A program made the translations under genes and the position numbers. The notes under the pieces are model-generated. The model ran no database searches, was not told the DNA's origin, and saw only the letters and a program-made list of their open reading frames with translations. A stretch of DNA of 64,000 nt from Certhia americana (taxonomy: Eukaryota; Chordata; Aves; Passeriformes; Certhiidae): NCBI GenBank assembly GCA_018697195.1, contig CM031879.1:20124122-20188121 (forward strand), given 5' to 3'. This document shows positions 24,291-36,758 of the stretch, piece after piece; the first letter of the stretch is position 1, and each line of letters starts with the position of its first letter.

Positions 24291-27200
24291 GGGGTTTTCC
24301 ATATATATATTTATATAAAAGGAAGGAGATAGTGTATGTCTGTATGACAGAGGCAGGGAAAAAGGGTATAGGTACTGTAGAAGGGGATTAGAATGAGTGC
24401 TGCACTGCATATTATGATCTCATTGGTTTTAAAGTTATGCATTAAGCATAAAATACTGAAATACATGTTATTTAATACTACTACTTTTTCAGAAATGTCT
24501 TTTTATTTGCTCTGTTTATTTTAGTAGAACTTGAAAATTGTCATTTAATTTCTGTAAAAGCAAACATCACACTCTTCAAACCAAGCCAGCAAATCCAACA
24601 TTCCAAACCCTGCAGATCTGTATTTCTCCCTTGGCTTTTGTAGCTTTTTCAAAGACAAAACTCCTGAACCTTGTGATAAGGAAGCAAAGTTGTTCATGTG
24701 AATTGTGTTAATAGTAAAGATTTTATTTTTTTTATTAATATTGAGCTTTTAGAATTGATCTGATTCCTTAGGGCTAAATCAGAGTGTGCCCTGTTGAAGT
24801 GAATACACTGAATTTCTAGTATTCTATTTCTGCTCTTTAAATTATACAGGCATGAGACTTAAATATCTTGCTTGATTTTATATTTAGAATGGATTTATAC
24901 CTTGGCTGCAGACATATGCTTTGGAAGCGTATATGTTCTCAGCATGAAGGATAATTTATTTTCCTAATTTGATTGAATTTGTGGGCTTTTTTATATAGTG
25001 GAAAAATAATTAGTCCAACAGGAAAACAGCTATCTTGATTATGTAAGAAAAAATTCTCCTCCTGCACTGCACAGCTGTAGAGATAGTGCTTACCCTCTAC
25101 TCAGTCCGACTTTAGTGAGGCTACAGAGAAGCTAACACAGCCATCATAAGTCACTTTTTGGGGAAAAAAACCAAGTTGGTTTATTTTATTTTTAGTGGTG
25201 ATGTGGTTAGGGTGGAACAGCTACTTCTTATCAGTGGTCAGACTAACACTGCTCAGTCAGTGCTAATAAGATAAATGTGGTAATGCCTATTGACTATAAT
25301 AGCTGGAGTAATACATCTTCTCAGAGTCTGAGTGAAGAGGTGTGAGGAGCTGAAGCTCTGAGCAATACAGATGGTCAGTGATGCAAATCCATTTCAATCT
25401 ATAGTGCTGGGGAGCCTGGAAAATGAACAGAATTGCATAATAACATCAGAATAAGATAGGTAGCCTCTAACCTTTCCTTTCTGAAAGGCTGAAGGACACA
25501 GGGAGAAACTCAGTCATTTTATCAACGGAGTGAATCCATCCTTGGACAGGATCTGCATTTGTGTGTGTAAGGCAGGTGTCAGGTAGCATTCACCACAGTC
25601 ATTCATATGAATAAGTGAGAAAATAATAGTACTAAAGGTACAAAAATTGAAAACTCTCTCAAAATACTTGTAAGTTGCTTGCTAACTTTGGGCCTAATAA
25701 TTTTAAGCCAAATAAAGCACTGAAATATTATGTTGGGGATTTATTTTTCTGTTGCAATTAAGTAACTTCGTGCAATCAATTCAGAAGAGTGAGAAAGATC
25801 AAGATGGACTAAACTAATCCTGTTTTGAGGAGGATTTGATAGTCTGAGTTAGGGACCATTTCTGATGCAGTAGTTTCTATACAGTTTTAAGCATGTATTT
25901 GGAAATCGAGTGCTACAACTTAGGAAACCAAAATAAGGGCTTTTTAGAAAGGTGACACAAATAGGAGAGCTGTAGATTTTCCATGAATATATTGTGTGAA
26001 AACAGGTATTTTATCCCTCTGCCAGTTCACAAGATTCTTTTTGAATCACCAGAGTTACCAGGGAACACGCCTGCTGCCAGATACTTGTATTTGTGCCTTT
26101 GACAGAACATGTAATAAGCCAGGTTAACAAAACTGCTGTGTCTCAGGTACACCAAGTAAACATGCTGGCAAATATCATGGCTGAATGAAATTGTGGATTT
26201 GCTGTGGGATGGAAAGATTATACTTCAAAATCATTGCAAAGCTGATGAATGTATTCAACACACAGACAAGTTATTGTATATCATTCTTGAACTGCAAATA
26301 GGAAGGGACCTCCTGGGTTGAGTCAGTCTCATGTCCAAAAATAAGACATCTTGTCTCTTTTATAAGGAGGTGAAATTTCACTTAGTAGGTATTGCTACTG
26401 TTTTTCCTTACTCTAATAGTTGTGAGACTTTTGTTTCCCAGATGAATGCATTTGCAGGTTTGGTTTATACCCACTTCATGTTCTGTCAGCTCTGCCCTTC
26501 AGCTGTAATAACAGCTTTTCCTTCCTGAAGGATTTAGTAGAGGATGGTGTCTCATTCTGCTATATGAAACAGTCCAAGGTCTCAACCATCCCTCAGGCAA
26601 TAGTCTCTCTTCTTCTCTGACTATCCTAACTGCCTTTTTCTGTAGGTTTTGCAGCTGGAATTAATGCCCCCTTGTTCTCATATCACATTAACATGGTGTC
26701 TGGAGAGTGCTAAGGCAGTTCACATGAGCCTTCAGCTCAGAACAGCCAAGGAGAACAAAAATCTTGCAGAAGTTATTGTGAGTCCTGGACTGAAATTTGG
26801 GATGCTGAATTTCACCCCATTTTTGTTACCACAGCTCCTGTGGTGGCCATTTTCCAGTGCATCTTTTTATCCAATAAGATTTTATTATCCGCTCTGTGTT
26901 CTCGTGCATCCCAGCCCTGAATGCCAATATCAGTCTTCACATTCAGAATATTTATAGTCATGTTCCTGTTCTCTATGTCATAACAACATGGAAAGGCTGT
27001 ATTTATGGTCAATTTTCAGCTACCTTTCCTTCTATTTCTCCTTTAACAGTTATCCTCACATTTTTTGGAGTCTTTTTCCCTTTTGTGGTAGTATCTTCCC
27101 GATGTAACTGTTGTCTAGATAAGATCTACAGCATTCTTCTAGCCAGAAAGCAAGAATAAAAAGAAATCAGATTATTTGTTTTTTATCATCTTTTAAATAA

Positions 27201-29347
27201 TTGTGGCAAATCAGTGACTTTTTACTCCTTCCTATTCTGGGTTAGATATTATTCCATTACCCTTACCCTGATTCTTACCTTGTTTTTATATCCTTGTCCT
27301 GAGGAGTCTATGCTTCTCTGCATATGGAGACCTGCTGCCCGCTTTTGGGAAGGAGGATACTTTAGTTGATACTATACAACTCTCAGACTCTTTTAAAGAG
27401 TTTGCACACTGCCTCATTCAGGTCTCTCAACTCATCAGATGACTGAATTGACTAACTCTTCTTAATTCCTTGACATAGAGAATAAATTACCACTTCTCAG
27501 TTTCCACGCTAAAGAGATCTTCCTGACAAAATGCAAACTGCTGAGACCAGATTTGTGTTCAATAACCATGCCTATCAGCAAGCTCTCAAAATAATTAAGT
27601 GCTGTGTTGATAAAGAACAAAACGTGTTCAGTGGCACAACTTGTATGAATTCACTTACAGTGTTGCTGTGTGTCTTCCTTCTAATTTGTTTTCAGCCCAA
27701 CTGCCATCAATAGTCTTGAGTTCCTGGTTGTCCAGTAAGCTTCAAAAAAGGCTGTTTCTGGCATTCTGCCCTGTCACATTTGGCACACTGCAGAGCAGAG
27801 TTTACGAAACATCTGTTAGGTCAAGCATTTTGTTAGCCAAAGGATGTTAAATGGTTAGGACATCATAATTTCTCTATAGAATGTGTCCAGACTTGTGAAT
27901 TTTCAGTATACTTTTGCATATGAATTGAATACTTGTAGCAGTCATGTATAACGTGAATAACATGCAAAACAGCACCATTTGGAGTTAATCCTTCCCTCTA
28001 AAATACTGCACCAGTGTTTTTGTTTTGCAACCCATTGACGTGTATATACATGAGTTTCTGTGCAACAAAAAACAGAGACTGGTATTTCCTTCCTAACTTT
28101 CTAACTTTCCTTCCTTTGACACAACAGCTTTATGGTTGAATGGAGCACGAGAATGAGTTGCTTATGGCCATATGTCATCTTTTATTCTGCCTGTGTGTAG
28201 TTTTATTCTTCTAGTGTGGTAATTCAGACATCTCCCATCATTGGAAAGTTGCAAGGAATCTTGGCCTGTCCACCTTACTCCTACTCAGCACTTCTAAGTA
28301 ATTATTTTAGGAAAACCTGTTACAAAATATATACTGTGAATTTTTCTGAAGGTCAGTCATTTTATCTGTCTCTTGAGAATGGTGCTTGTGCTGGGGACCA
28401 AGTGAATCACTTTGAAAGTCTGGTTCTTGTTCCTGCAAGGTTTAATTGCACAAAGTATAAGCAAATCTCATTCACCACAACTTTTCCACTTCTCACACTT
28501 CTCAACTGTACTGTATTCCATGGAATGGCATATGTCTTTTGATTTAGGCTTACGTTGTCTGATCCTTTGTACCAGAAGGAAGAAAAGCTTTAGAAAAGGG
28601 AAAAGAGGCATCCTGTCAAATTAAGTTGGTAGTCTCAGTAGAACAGTAGAGAACTGGGAGTTAGAGGAAGGAATAAGGTGTCTCTGGAAGTGCTGGTTTT
28701 TATATGCCTCAATCCTTTATCATTTTGCCTTCTGTACAGAATATCAAATTATTGCTCCTCTACTGTAACTTTGAAAAAAATAGATATACTGAAAGTTGGG
28801 TTCTATCTGAAGTTTGGAAATGAAATTGCATCTCCAGAATATCAGACTACCCCCTAGCTGACCATACAGTAGCTGTGTCATGTCAGCTCAGTTCCTCTGA
28901 CGTGTACCTAATCACTGTGCCATTTTTTTTCTGTGACAGTAGGAGAGATGGAGATCAGGAATCCTGTTCTGTTGCCTTTTGGTTAGATACATAGACTACC
29001 AGTACAAAGTTTTCTTAGGCAACTTTTGCAGGATTAAAGATAAGAATTTATTATGACTTTAACTGGAAAGGCTGGAAGGCTTTCAGCCAACTTCCTTTCA
29101 TTGTTTCCTTCAAACATCTGATGTTATCTATTCAGCTGTCTTTATTAAATATGTGTGCTGCCCTGGAGCCACTTAACCTTTTCCCCTTTGCCTGTGTGCT
29201 ATGCCCTGCTCAGATCCTGGCCTTCAGGGGACTTGAGCAGGGATACCTCTGTGGTTCAGTAGGATTTTGCACAAGAAGATGCTTTGTGCATATATTGTGA
29301 AGTTGTAACTAAGCATTTATGGAGATTATTTTAAGACTATTTTATTC

Positions 29348-29376
29348 TTTTTTTTATTTTTTTTTTTTTTTTTTTT
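29348..29376. repeat. Poly-T tract, interrupted
   Basis: A T-run interrupted by single A residues, about 29 bp. Confidence 0.85.
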
Positions 29377-32300
29377 ATCTTTAAGAAGGGAACAAAAAAT
29401 GGTCACACTGTTAAGCTCTAATTAGAGTAGCTTTAGAGAGACCTGCTTGATTTGCCTTTTGAGCTCTGTGCTCTGTCAGGTAGGTTTTGATCAAATGCCT
29501 TCCTGCCAGCATTCAGTTGTTAGCATTCAGTCTAAGTTAGTCACCAGTGAATTATGGTCTGTGATATGGTCCAGGTCCCATTGCTCTAGTTCTTTTCTCT
29601 TTATTGATTTCCATTCTCATTTTCATTATTGTCCTGGTCTCTCACTGCGTGCTTCCTAGTGCTTTTATTTTGTAGCTTTTCAGAATGAATGTCCATGAGT
29701 CATGATTTGAAATCAAATGCTAATAATGACATTATGCAACACTTTGAAATAAGCATTTCTGAGATTGTTCCTTTTAAGTGGTAGACTGTGAGAAAAATCA
29801 TACTGCTCTGCAATAATAAGGCAATAGGAAAATAAGAAAAAAGGAACAGGCTCGTAAACTTTAACATTTTAATTTGAATACGTCATTCTTGAATAGGTTT
29901 GCCAGCATCAGGAAGAGCGAGAAAATTTTCTTGGCCATTTCTTTTAAGCAGAAATCAAGAAATTTAATCATAATTGGTGTAGTATAAAAATTATATCACT
30001 ATATGTTTTTTCCTAATCAAAACAGATTTGATTGTGCTAATAAAATGGCTAAATAGTGTTGTGTCCCCTTTTACTATGGGTTTTTGTCTTTAAGAGTGCG
30101 CAAATGTTAAATGCTAGCTCCACCAAGTTGTCCAGAGGGATGTAATATGGTATGGCTGTGGAGTCTAATATTGTATTAAAATAGGTAAATGTGAGCATGA
30201 ACTATTGTGATATGAAAACTTGCCAATTTTTGACTGGTTCTAGTCAGCTGTAGGGTCTATAGTTCTGAGTTTGTTTCTAAACTGAGAGATTTCCACATTC
30301 TCCTTTGCTTCAGTGGTTTCTTCTCCCTGGAAGTAGTACTTTTTAAAGACCTACTGATGAATGTGGGAAACACTTCTATAGGAGTTTATGTGTCCCTTGT
30401 CTTTTCTTATCTTTATAACTCTCTTTACAGTTCTCTTGAAAGTGAGACCATGGAATGCAGCTGCCACTGAAGAAGTTCATGATGTGCTTTGCAGAAGTGT
30501 AACTCCCATCCTCACTGCTGCTTTTTAATGTAATCTGTATACTGTAATTTTTATAAATATTTTTCAGGTGTCTAAGTATTGGCAGAGGAGTCAATACATG
30601 GTGTAAGGATAGGCAGATGAGAGAGGAAATAATTTGTTCTAGGGAGGCAGTCTGGATTTTCCCTTATTGATGGTGATGAACACCCTTGCTTGAATGTTTT
30701 GACTTTGAAGAAAACTTTAGAAGCATTAGCAAAGGAAAATTCTCATTTGGCAAAATTCTCCAGAACTAAGCATACTTTTAGTTTGGGTAGTGTAGTGATT
30801 CCTAGTAAATTGTATTTTTTCCAAAATTAATTTAAATAGTTTTACCTGTTTTGACAATGGTGCCTCTGAAGGTCAAACATGAGTAAGAGGAACCTCTCAA
30901 GCTGTTCATGCTTTCATCTCTTCTGCTTTCAAGACACTAATTTAGTAAACTGAATAGGAATTACAAAACTGTTGGTGGTTGGGAGCCTAATGTTTATGAC
31001 TGTAAAAATAAAATCCATTGTTAGAGAAGAGACAAGCATCTAAAAGACTTGGAAGATTTATATAATGGTATCAAGCATTAGTTGTCTGAGGCAAATCCGT
31101 TGTCATTCGACTTCAAAATGTCTGTTGAGCTAATAAGAAGATCAGCTTAGCAATTACTAATTGGTCTGTAACTTAAGAGTACCTGGAGGTGATGAAAGGA
31201 CTTCAGGTTATTTGAGTGAAGTCAGACCAAAATGAATGGATACTACTGCACTAAAAATTAGGTGTGTGGCAATAGCAACCCACAGCCAGATTGTAAAATA
31301 TCTTTTTTTTTGATATTTCTTTCAGCCTCCTGTTCAGAAAGGGATGTGTTTGTAAATCCACCTTAGAGGGCATTGTGGATTTTTGCTAGGGGTGTTCATT
31401 TTGAAAGAACAATAACATACTATTCTTATGTTTATACAAGATTTCTGGGTGGAGGAGAAAAATACTTGGCTTAAAACCAGATGGCTCATGAAGAGTGTGA
31501 ATTTAATCTTTAACATGTGACTCTGGGATTTCACCATATATAAACAACATAGTCATCAATCATTTTTTAAAATTTATTTTAGATTACTTTATAGCAATTG
31601 TTTGTAGGAGCAATATGATTTGGGTAAATATGCCTGAAAGTCCTTGTCGTTAGAAGTTAGAAATTTAGGCTGAATTTCCATTATTTGCATAGCTCTAAAA
31701 TTTAGCAGAAATGGAGATCAAATCCTGGGGGAAAATTCCTCATCAAAAGATGAAGTAGTGTTTACAAAAGGCTCACAGAATATTGATTTATTTCTGTTAT
31801 TTTTCTATTGTTTGATACTGTTTATGATTAAATAATTCATTATGTATTGTTATGAAAAAGGTTTTGGGTTTTTTTTGCTTACTCAGAATGTTATTTTCTA
31901 ATGTAAGAGAAGCATTGTTCCTTAGGTGTTAGCCCCCTTTAAGTGTGGATTTTCCACAAATTCTAGATTATTGTGGGTGTTATGAGCATGCTGCTGTCTT
32001 GTCATGATGCCAGAAACATCTGTTTATTTTTGGGCAATAAAATGTTTCACTTTCAGAGTATTTTGTAACCTGTGATGCTGTATCAGAATGTAAACAGAGA
32101 GATTTAAGGTTTGGTGTCAGCCTTTTTAGTGATTATACAGGTTTTGTGTCCTACATGCAATAAATGAATCTGTGTGCTTTGCACTATTGTGCACTGCAAC
32201 CGCTCTTCATATATTTCACAAGTAAAAAAATGGAAAATTTGCAGGGAATGTACTAATTATTGTATACTAAAAATCTTCCAGATTGTAGGATTATTTCCCT

Positions 32301-33240
32301 CACTTCATACACAAAGAGGCTTTATTCTCAAATGATGTAATGTCAAAATGGCACTAAATTTTATTAAACTTTATTTAGCAAAATATCTTGACATTTGTTT
32401 CGAAATGATTGTTTGAAAGGTATTTTTCTCTGAAGAAGGGCCTTATTTCATTTAAAGCAACTAGCTTATTGGCATGGGATATTTTTTTGGGGTGTTGTCT
32501 TTTTTTTTTTGTTTGTTTGATTGTTCAGTGTTGGTTGCCTGCCTGTTCATATTTTTAAGTTCAGAAACGTTGCTTTGAAGGAAGAAGCAATTGCTTATGA
32601 TTAATTTCCCTTCCATTTCTTCCTCCCTGTTGGATTGAGTGGTCCTAGGAAAGATGCTTTCCTCTATAATATTCTGACTGAAGTGGCTACTGCAGCTCTG
32701 TTGTTTCAGCTCTGGCATCAGGTATTAGTCTGTCTAGTTCTTAACTTTATGAAGTTAGATCTTAGGAGATAAGTACTTGTTGTATGTATGATAATTTGAA
32801 AATAGAATCTTATGCTTTATATAATTTGTTTGCTTTCTCCTTTCTCAAGAGTATTAATCTTATTTTCAGTCTTTCTCTGGAAAGACCTTTCAGGGTAGCT
32901 TGCTGCCTCTGAAACTTTTCATAGTAACTCCGTGCTGCACAACATGCTATCTTAGGTTTGTCTTTAAAAAAGGAACAGAAGTTCTATTTCCTTTTTGCTG
33001 TTTTTAAAAGCAAACTTTCTTGGCATATGGGCTTTTAAAATTTAAACCTTCAAGTTTCAAGTTTTTTCCAAAGGAAAACTTAGAGCCTTTATGAGACTCC
33101 TTTGCTTCCCTGTAAACTTTGACTTCTTACAGATCAGAGACAATGCCTTGGGGAATCAGTGTTCCATTTGAAGTAACAGACATGCAGATTGCAGTGAATT
33201 CTAGTATCAGGAAAGATCATGATATGGGATTTCTGTATGT

Positions 33241-33284
33241 TAGTAACATTAGAGCAGAATTTTAGTAACATTAGAGCAGAATTG
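33241..33284 (+). repeat. 22-bp tandem duplication
   Basis: Two adjacent 22-bp units beginning TAGTAACATTAGAGCAGAAT differ only at the final base. Confidence 0.95.
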
Positions 33285-33854
33285 TCATTAAAGACTTACT
33301 CATTTTGGGTGGTTTTTGCTTCCTTTTGTTTTCAGCTGGCTGTTCTGTAAAACCAGATTGCATTGCCAAGGAGTTTCAAACTGCTGAGAGCGGTGCATCT
33401 GTAAATGAGAATTATTTAATGAATATTGCTTAAGGTACATAAGAAATATTGAAGCAACATGAAAATTAAAATACAAAGTTAAGTAATATGCTGCCTTTAG
33501 AGACCAGAAGCTAAATCTGCAAGACTGAAAAAGAATGGAATATATGTTCAGTATTCTTCATGCTTCTGATAATTCCTTCAATGGCCAGTTGTGTTCTATT
33601 ATCTTTGTGTTGCCATGGAGTTCACAATCTCTCTTTTCCCTGGGAACTGTGCTCACATGTATCACCCATGGGACACTGTAACAGCTATGCACCATTCTGG
33701 TGCTGAAATTTCGGGTCAGAAAGACTCTGGAAAGTTCTAATATTGAGCTCTTGACTAACTTCTTCCAGTGTTGATAGAAGACTGACTTCCATTGTAGAAT
33801 CTAAGTGTACCTGAGATCATGGATCATTTGTCATTTATATTACACAGGGGGTTT

Positions 33855-33902
33855 AAAAAACCCCAAAAGGGTTTTTTGTTTGTTTATTTGTTTGTTTGTT
33901 TT
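33855..33902. repeat. Short hairpin followed by (TTTG)n run
   Basis: AAAAAACCC (33855) pairs with GGGTTTTTT (33869-33877) across a 5-nt loop, followed by TTTG-type repeats to about 33902. Confidence 0.7.
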
Positions 33903-35411
33903 ATCCGTTTGTGTTTCTTTCTCTACCACTGTTGTTGCAAGTTGGTCGGCTTGATGAGCTTATTTTGGAGCCAAAGTACAACAGACTTTTCTTTAAAAAA
34001 AGAACATAAAAGTCAGAACGTTAAGCCTACGTTTGTGTAATCTTAAACCATATTCATGGGTCATCATATGGCTTTATTTTGTTTAAAAGCCAAAACAAAA
34101 CCTTGATGTTATCCACAGACCTTTTTGGGAAAAAAACTAGTTTTGTTAAGTATTTTGTCCTAAATTGTCTTAACAATGAGGAAAAGCAATTTTGGTTTTA
34201 GGTTTAAAAACTCCTGCTGCTTTGTTTCTTGGAGCCTTTTCTTGGCTTCTGTTTAGCTGGAATATGAACTCCAGCACAGAGATGCAGTTACTTAAAGAAG
34301 ATTCTTACAAAGTGTGAACAAGAATGCCGTGGGCATAATGTAGCATTTGTATTGATTTCTCTTTTTGTTTACTGCAAATCTGTGTTCAAGTGTAACATCC
34401 TTCTAAAACCTGGCACTTGAGAATTCGTAAGAGCTCCTTCTCCCTTCTGTGTAGCTGCCTGTTTCTCAAAGGTAGAGATGCTTTCAGTGAGCTGCCTAGT
34501 AGTTTGCTCTGCAAACTCTTTGCTATCAGAGTTCACTTTGATTTGGGATGAAAAGAATTAATAGTTTCAGAGGGATAAACAAATGTATTGTTGAGATGTA
34601 ATCTTTCAAATAATTGCTTCTTATAATACAGTGGTCTAAAGCACCTTAGATGGTGTAGAAAGCTTGGTGAAGGAAGAACTATATATTTCTTGAGGTCCAG
34701 CCTTGCATCAGATCTGAATACCAGTGAAAGAGCAGATAAGAAACTTTAGGAAGAGCTGCAGCTAAGAGGACACTGCTGGCAGGTGTGGCTGGTGCCCTCC
34801 ATGCAGTGCCATGCAGGAGCACTGGGTGCCCTGTGCTGCAGCCAGGCTACCACGCTCTGAGGCTGCTCCATCACCTGCTGGGCCCCTTTTCCTGCACCTT
34901 GCCTAGTCACTCTCTGTCAGTGGGACAGTAACAGTAATAAGAGCACTGTGCAAAACATCCTAACTGCCCGTGTGCCTGGGAGGGAGGAATTTGCTGCTGG
35001 TGAGCACAAGCTGGAATTTGGTATAGTCATGGTGGATAGCCTTGCTGCTTTTCCTGGACATGTTGAAGGTATCCAATAGGGCAGGCATCACACAGGCAGA
35101 AGCCCTACTTATTTCACCAAATTGATTTGTGAGGACTTTTCCACCCAGTTCTTGCTCATTTTCCTGACTAATTTTTCTCTTCTGCCAGAAATCATCCTGT
35201 AATGCATGTGTCCTGTCAATCCTGTCCCCTTGTGCTGGCCTTTTTCCATTTCCCTGTGCTACCTCCAGGTCCTATCCCAGCCTTGTGCAACCTGACTCAG
35301 CTCTAGGTTCCTGTTTTTGCCAGTTTTCATCTTCCAACTGTTCACCAGCTTCTCATTCTTTCTTCATTCATCAGATCACCTTCTATTTTACCATCTTTGC
35401 TTATCTAGTGT

Positions 35412-35743
35412 CCAGTACCTAAATGGTGCTTACAGGAAGGCTGGAGAAGGACTTCTTACAGGGGCATGTAGTGATAGCACAAGGGGGAGTGACCTTAAGC
35501 TGAAATAGGGTAGATTTACATTAGACATTATGAAGAAATTCTTCACTGTGAGGTTGATGAGGCACTTGAACAGATTGGCCAGAGAAGTTTTGGACTTCCC
35601 ATCCTGGAGGTGTTCAAGGCCAGGTCAGCAGGGGTTTTGAATAACCTAGTTTAGTGGAAAGTTCGCTGCCCATGGCAGGGGGGTTGGAAGTAGATGATCT
35701 TTAAGGTCACTTTCAACCCAAACTATTCTATGATTCTGTGATA
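35412..35743 (+). mobile_element. CR1 LINE 3'-end fragment
   Basis: A clear CR1 3' end. It has GGGGCATGTAGTGATAGCAC, AAGGGGGAGTGACC, a TAGATTTACATTAGACATTA block, GAAGAAATTCTTCACTGTGA, CCCATGGCAGGGGGGTTGG and the tail CTATTCTATGATTCTGTGAT at 35723-35742. It is a different subfamily from the 14.4 and 39.7 kb copies, judging by the TTAGACATTATGAAGAAATT block. Confidence 0.95.
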
Positions 35744-35990
35744 CCCTAAGCTGGGTAGGTTCGTCTCATTGATTTGGGGGGAAACACATGGCATGATGAC
35801 ACTGGCAAAGGCAGCATGGCTGTTTGTAGTTTTCTTTTGCAACCTCTGTTTGCTTGTTAGATGTGTCAGAGGGCAGGCCAACACCTTGTGGTTTTGGCTG
35901 CAGAGGGAGGTTTTATCTTCTGGAGGTTTTTCAGGGTACACAGCTGCAGAAGACTTGATTGACTAGACAGAAATTAGAGTTTTATGGCTC
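35744..35990. other. Spacer between CR1 and LTR
   Basis: Nothing recognised. Confidence 0.4.
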
Positions 35991-36758
35991 TGCTGGGTTG
36001 ACCTTGGCCAGCTGCCAAACATAGAACCAGCTGCTCTCTCATTCCCTTTCTTAATAGGACAGGAGATGAAAATAAGATGGAAAAGTTTGTGTGTTGAGGT
36101 AGACAGGGCCATCACTTAACAGTTGCCATCACAGGCAAGACAGACTTGACCTGGGGAGAATTAATTTAATTTATAGTCAGTCACAAGAGTTGAATGGTGA
36201 GAAACAGTGGTCAAAAGTAAAATGCCTTCCGCACCTCATCTTTTTCCCAGGCTCATTATCACTTCTTTATTTCCAGCTCATCTACCTCTTCCCCCCACAC
36301 CCTGAGTGGCACAGTGGGAAGGGTAATGGGGGCTGTGATCAGTACAGGACAGCTGCTCCCTGCTGCTCTTTCCTCCTCACACTTCCCTTTACCAAGCATG
36401 GGTCTTCCCCAGCCTCTGCAGTCCTTCAGAAAATATCATATGCAGAGTGATCTCCATGGGCTCTTGGGGCACAACCTGCTGCACTGTGGTCTGTCTGCTT
36501 GGGCCTGAAGCAACTCCTCCACTTCTCTCACCAGAGTGTCACAGGACTGGTTCTCACACTTTTTTTTCCCCTCCTTACTGCTGTGCAACATTTTGCCCTT
36601 TCTGAAGTGTCCTTTCCCAGGAGTGCTATCACTGTGCCCTGTGGAGGGTGGATTGGAGCTGTCTGGAACTGGCTGTGTCCCTCCCAGGGCAGCCCTGGTC
36701 TCCTCTCAGAGAGGCCACCCCTGCACCCTCTCATGACCAATGCCTGGGCAATGACACA
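35991..36758 (-). mobile_element. Avian endogenous retrovirus LTR, diverged
   Basis: On the minus strand the block starts TGTGTCATTGCC (at 36758) and ends in CAACCCAGCA (at 35991). Words I associate with a common avian LTR family occur in order on the plus strand: GCTGGGTTGACCTTGGCCAG, GGACAGGAGATGAAAATAAG, CAGACTTGACCTGGGGAGAA, AATTTAATTTATAG, a CCCCCCACACCCTG segment, and GTCTGGAACTGGCTGTGTCC near the far end. An ATAAATTAAATTAATT stretch near 36170 on the minus strand sits where the polyadenylation region is expected. I found no clear flanking duplication and no internal viral genes. Open frames at 36190-36962 are shadows. The family name is from memory. Confidence 0.75.

Larger units (their letters stand above)
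24291..35411. other. Intron DNA, about 11 kb with no confident element
   Basis: AT-rich intron. It holds a short TA run at 24299, a long T-rich tract near 29348, a 22-bp tandem duplication at 33241 and a T/G-rich run near 33870. A weak CR1-like phrase (GGAAGGGACCTCCTGGG) lies near 26300 without a supporting tail. The 34750-34900 stretch is GC-richer but unassigned. No coding exon was recognised. Confidence 0.45.

Noticed and set aside
26290..26330. CR1-like phrase GGAAGGGACCTCCTGGG
   Set aside because: It lacks the CR1 tail and the neighbouring blocks, so it is too short to call.
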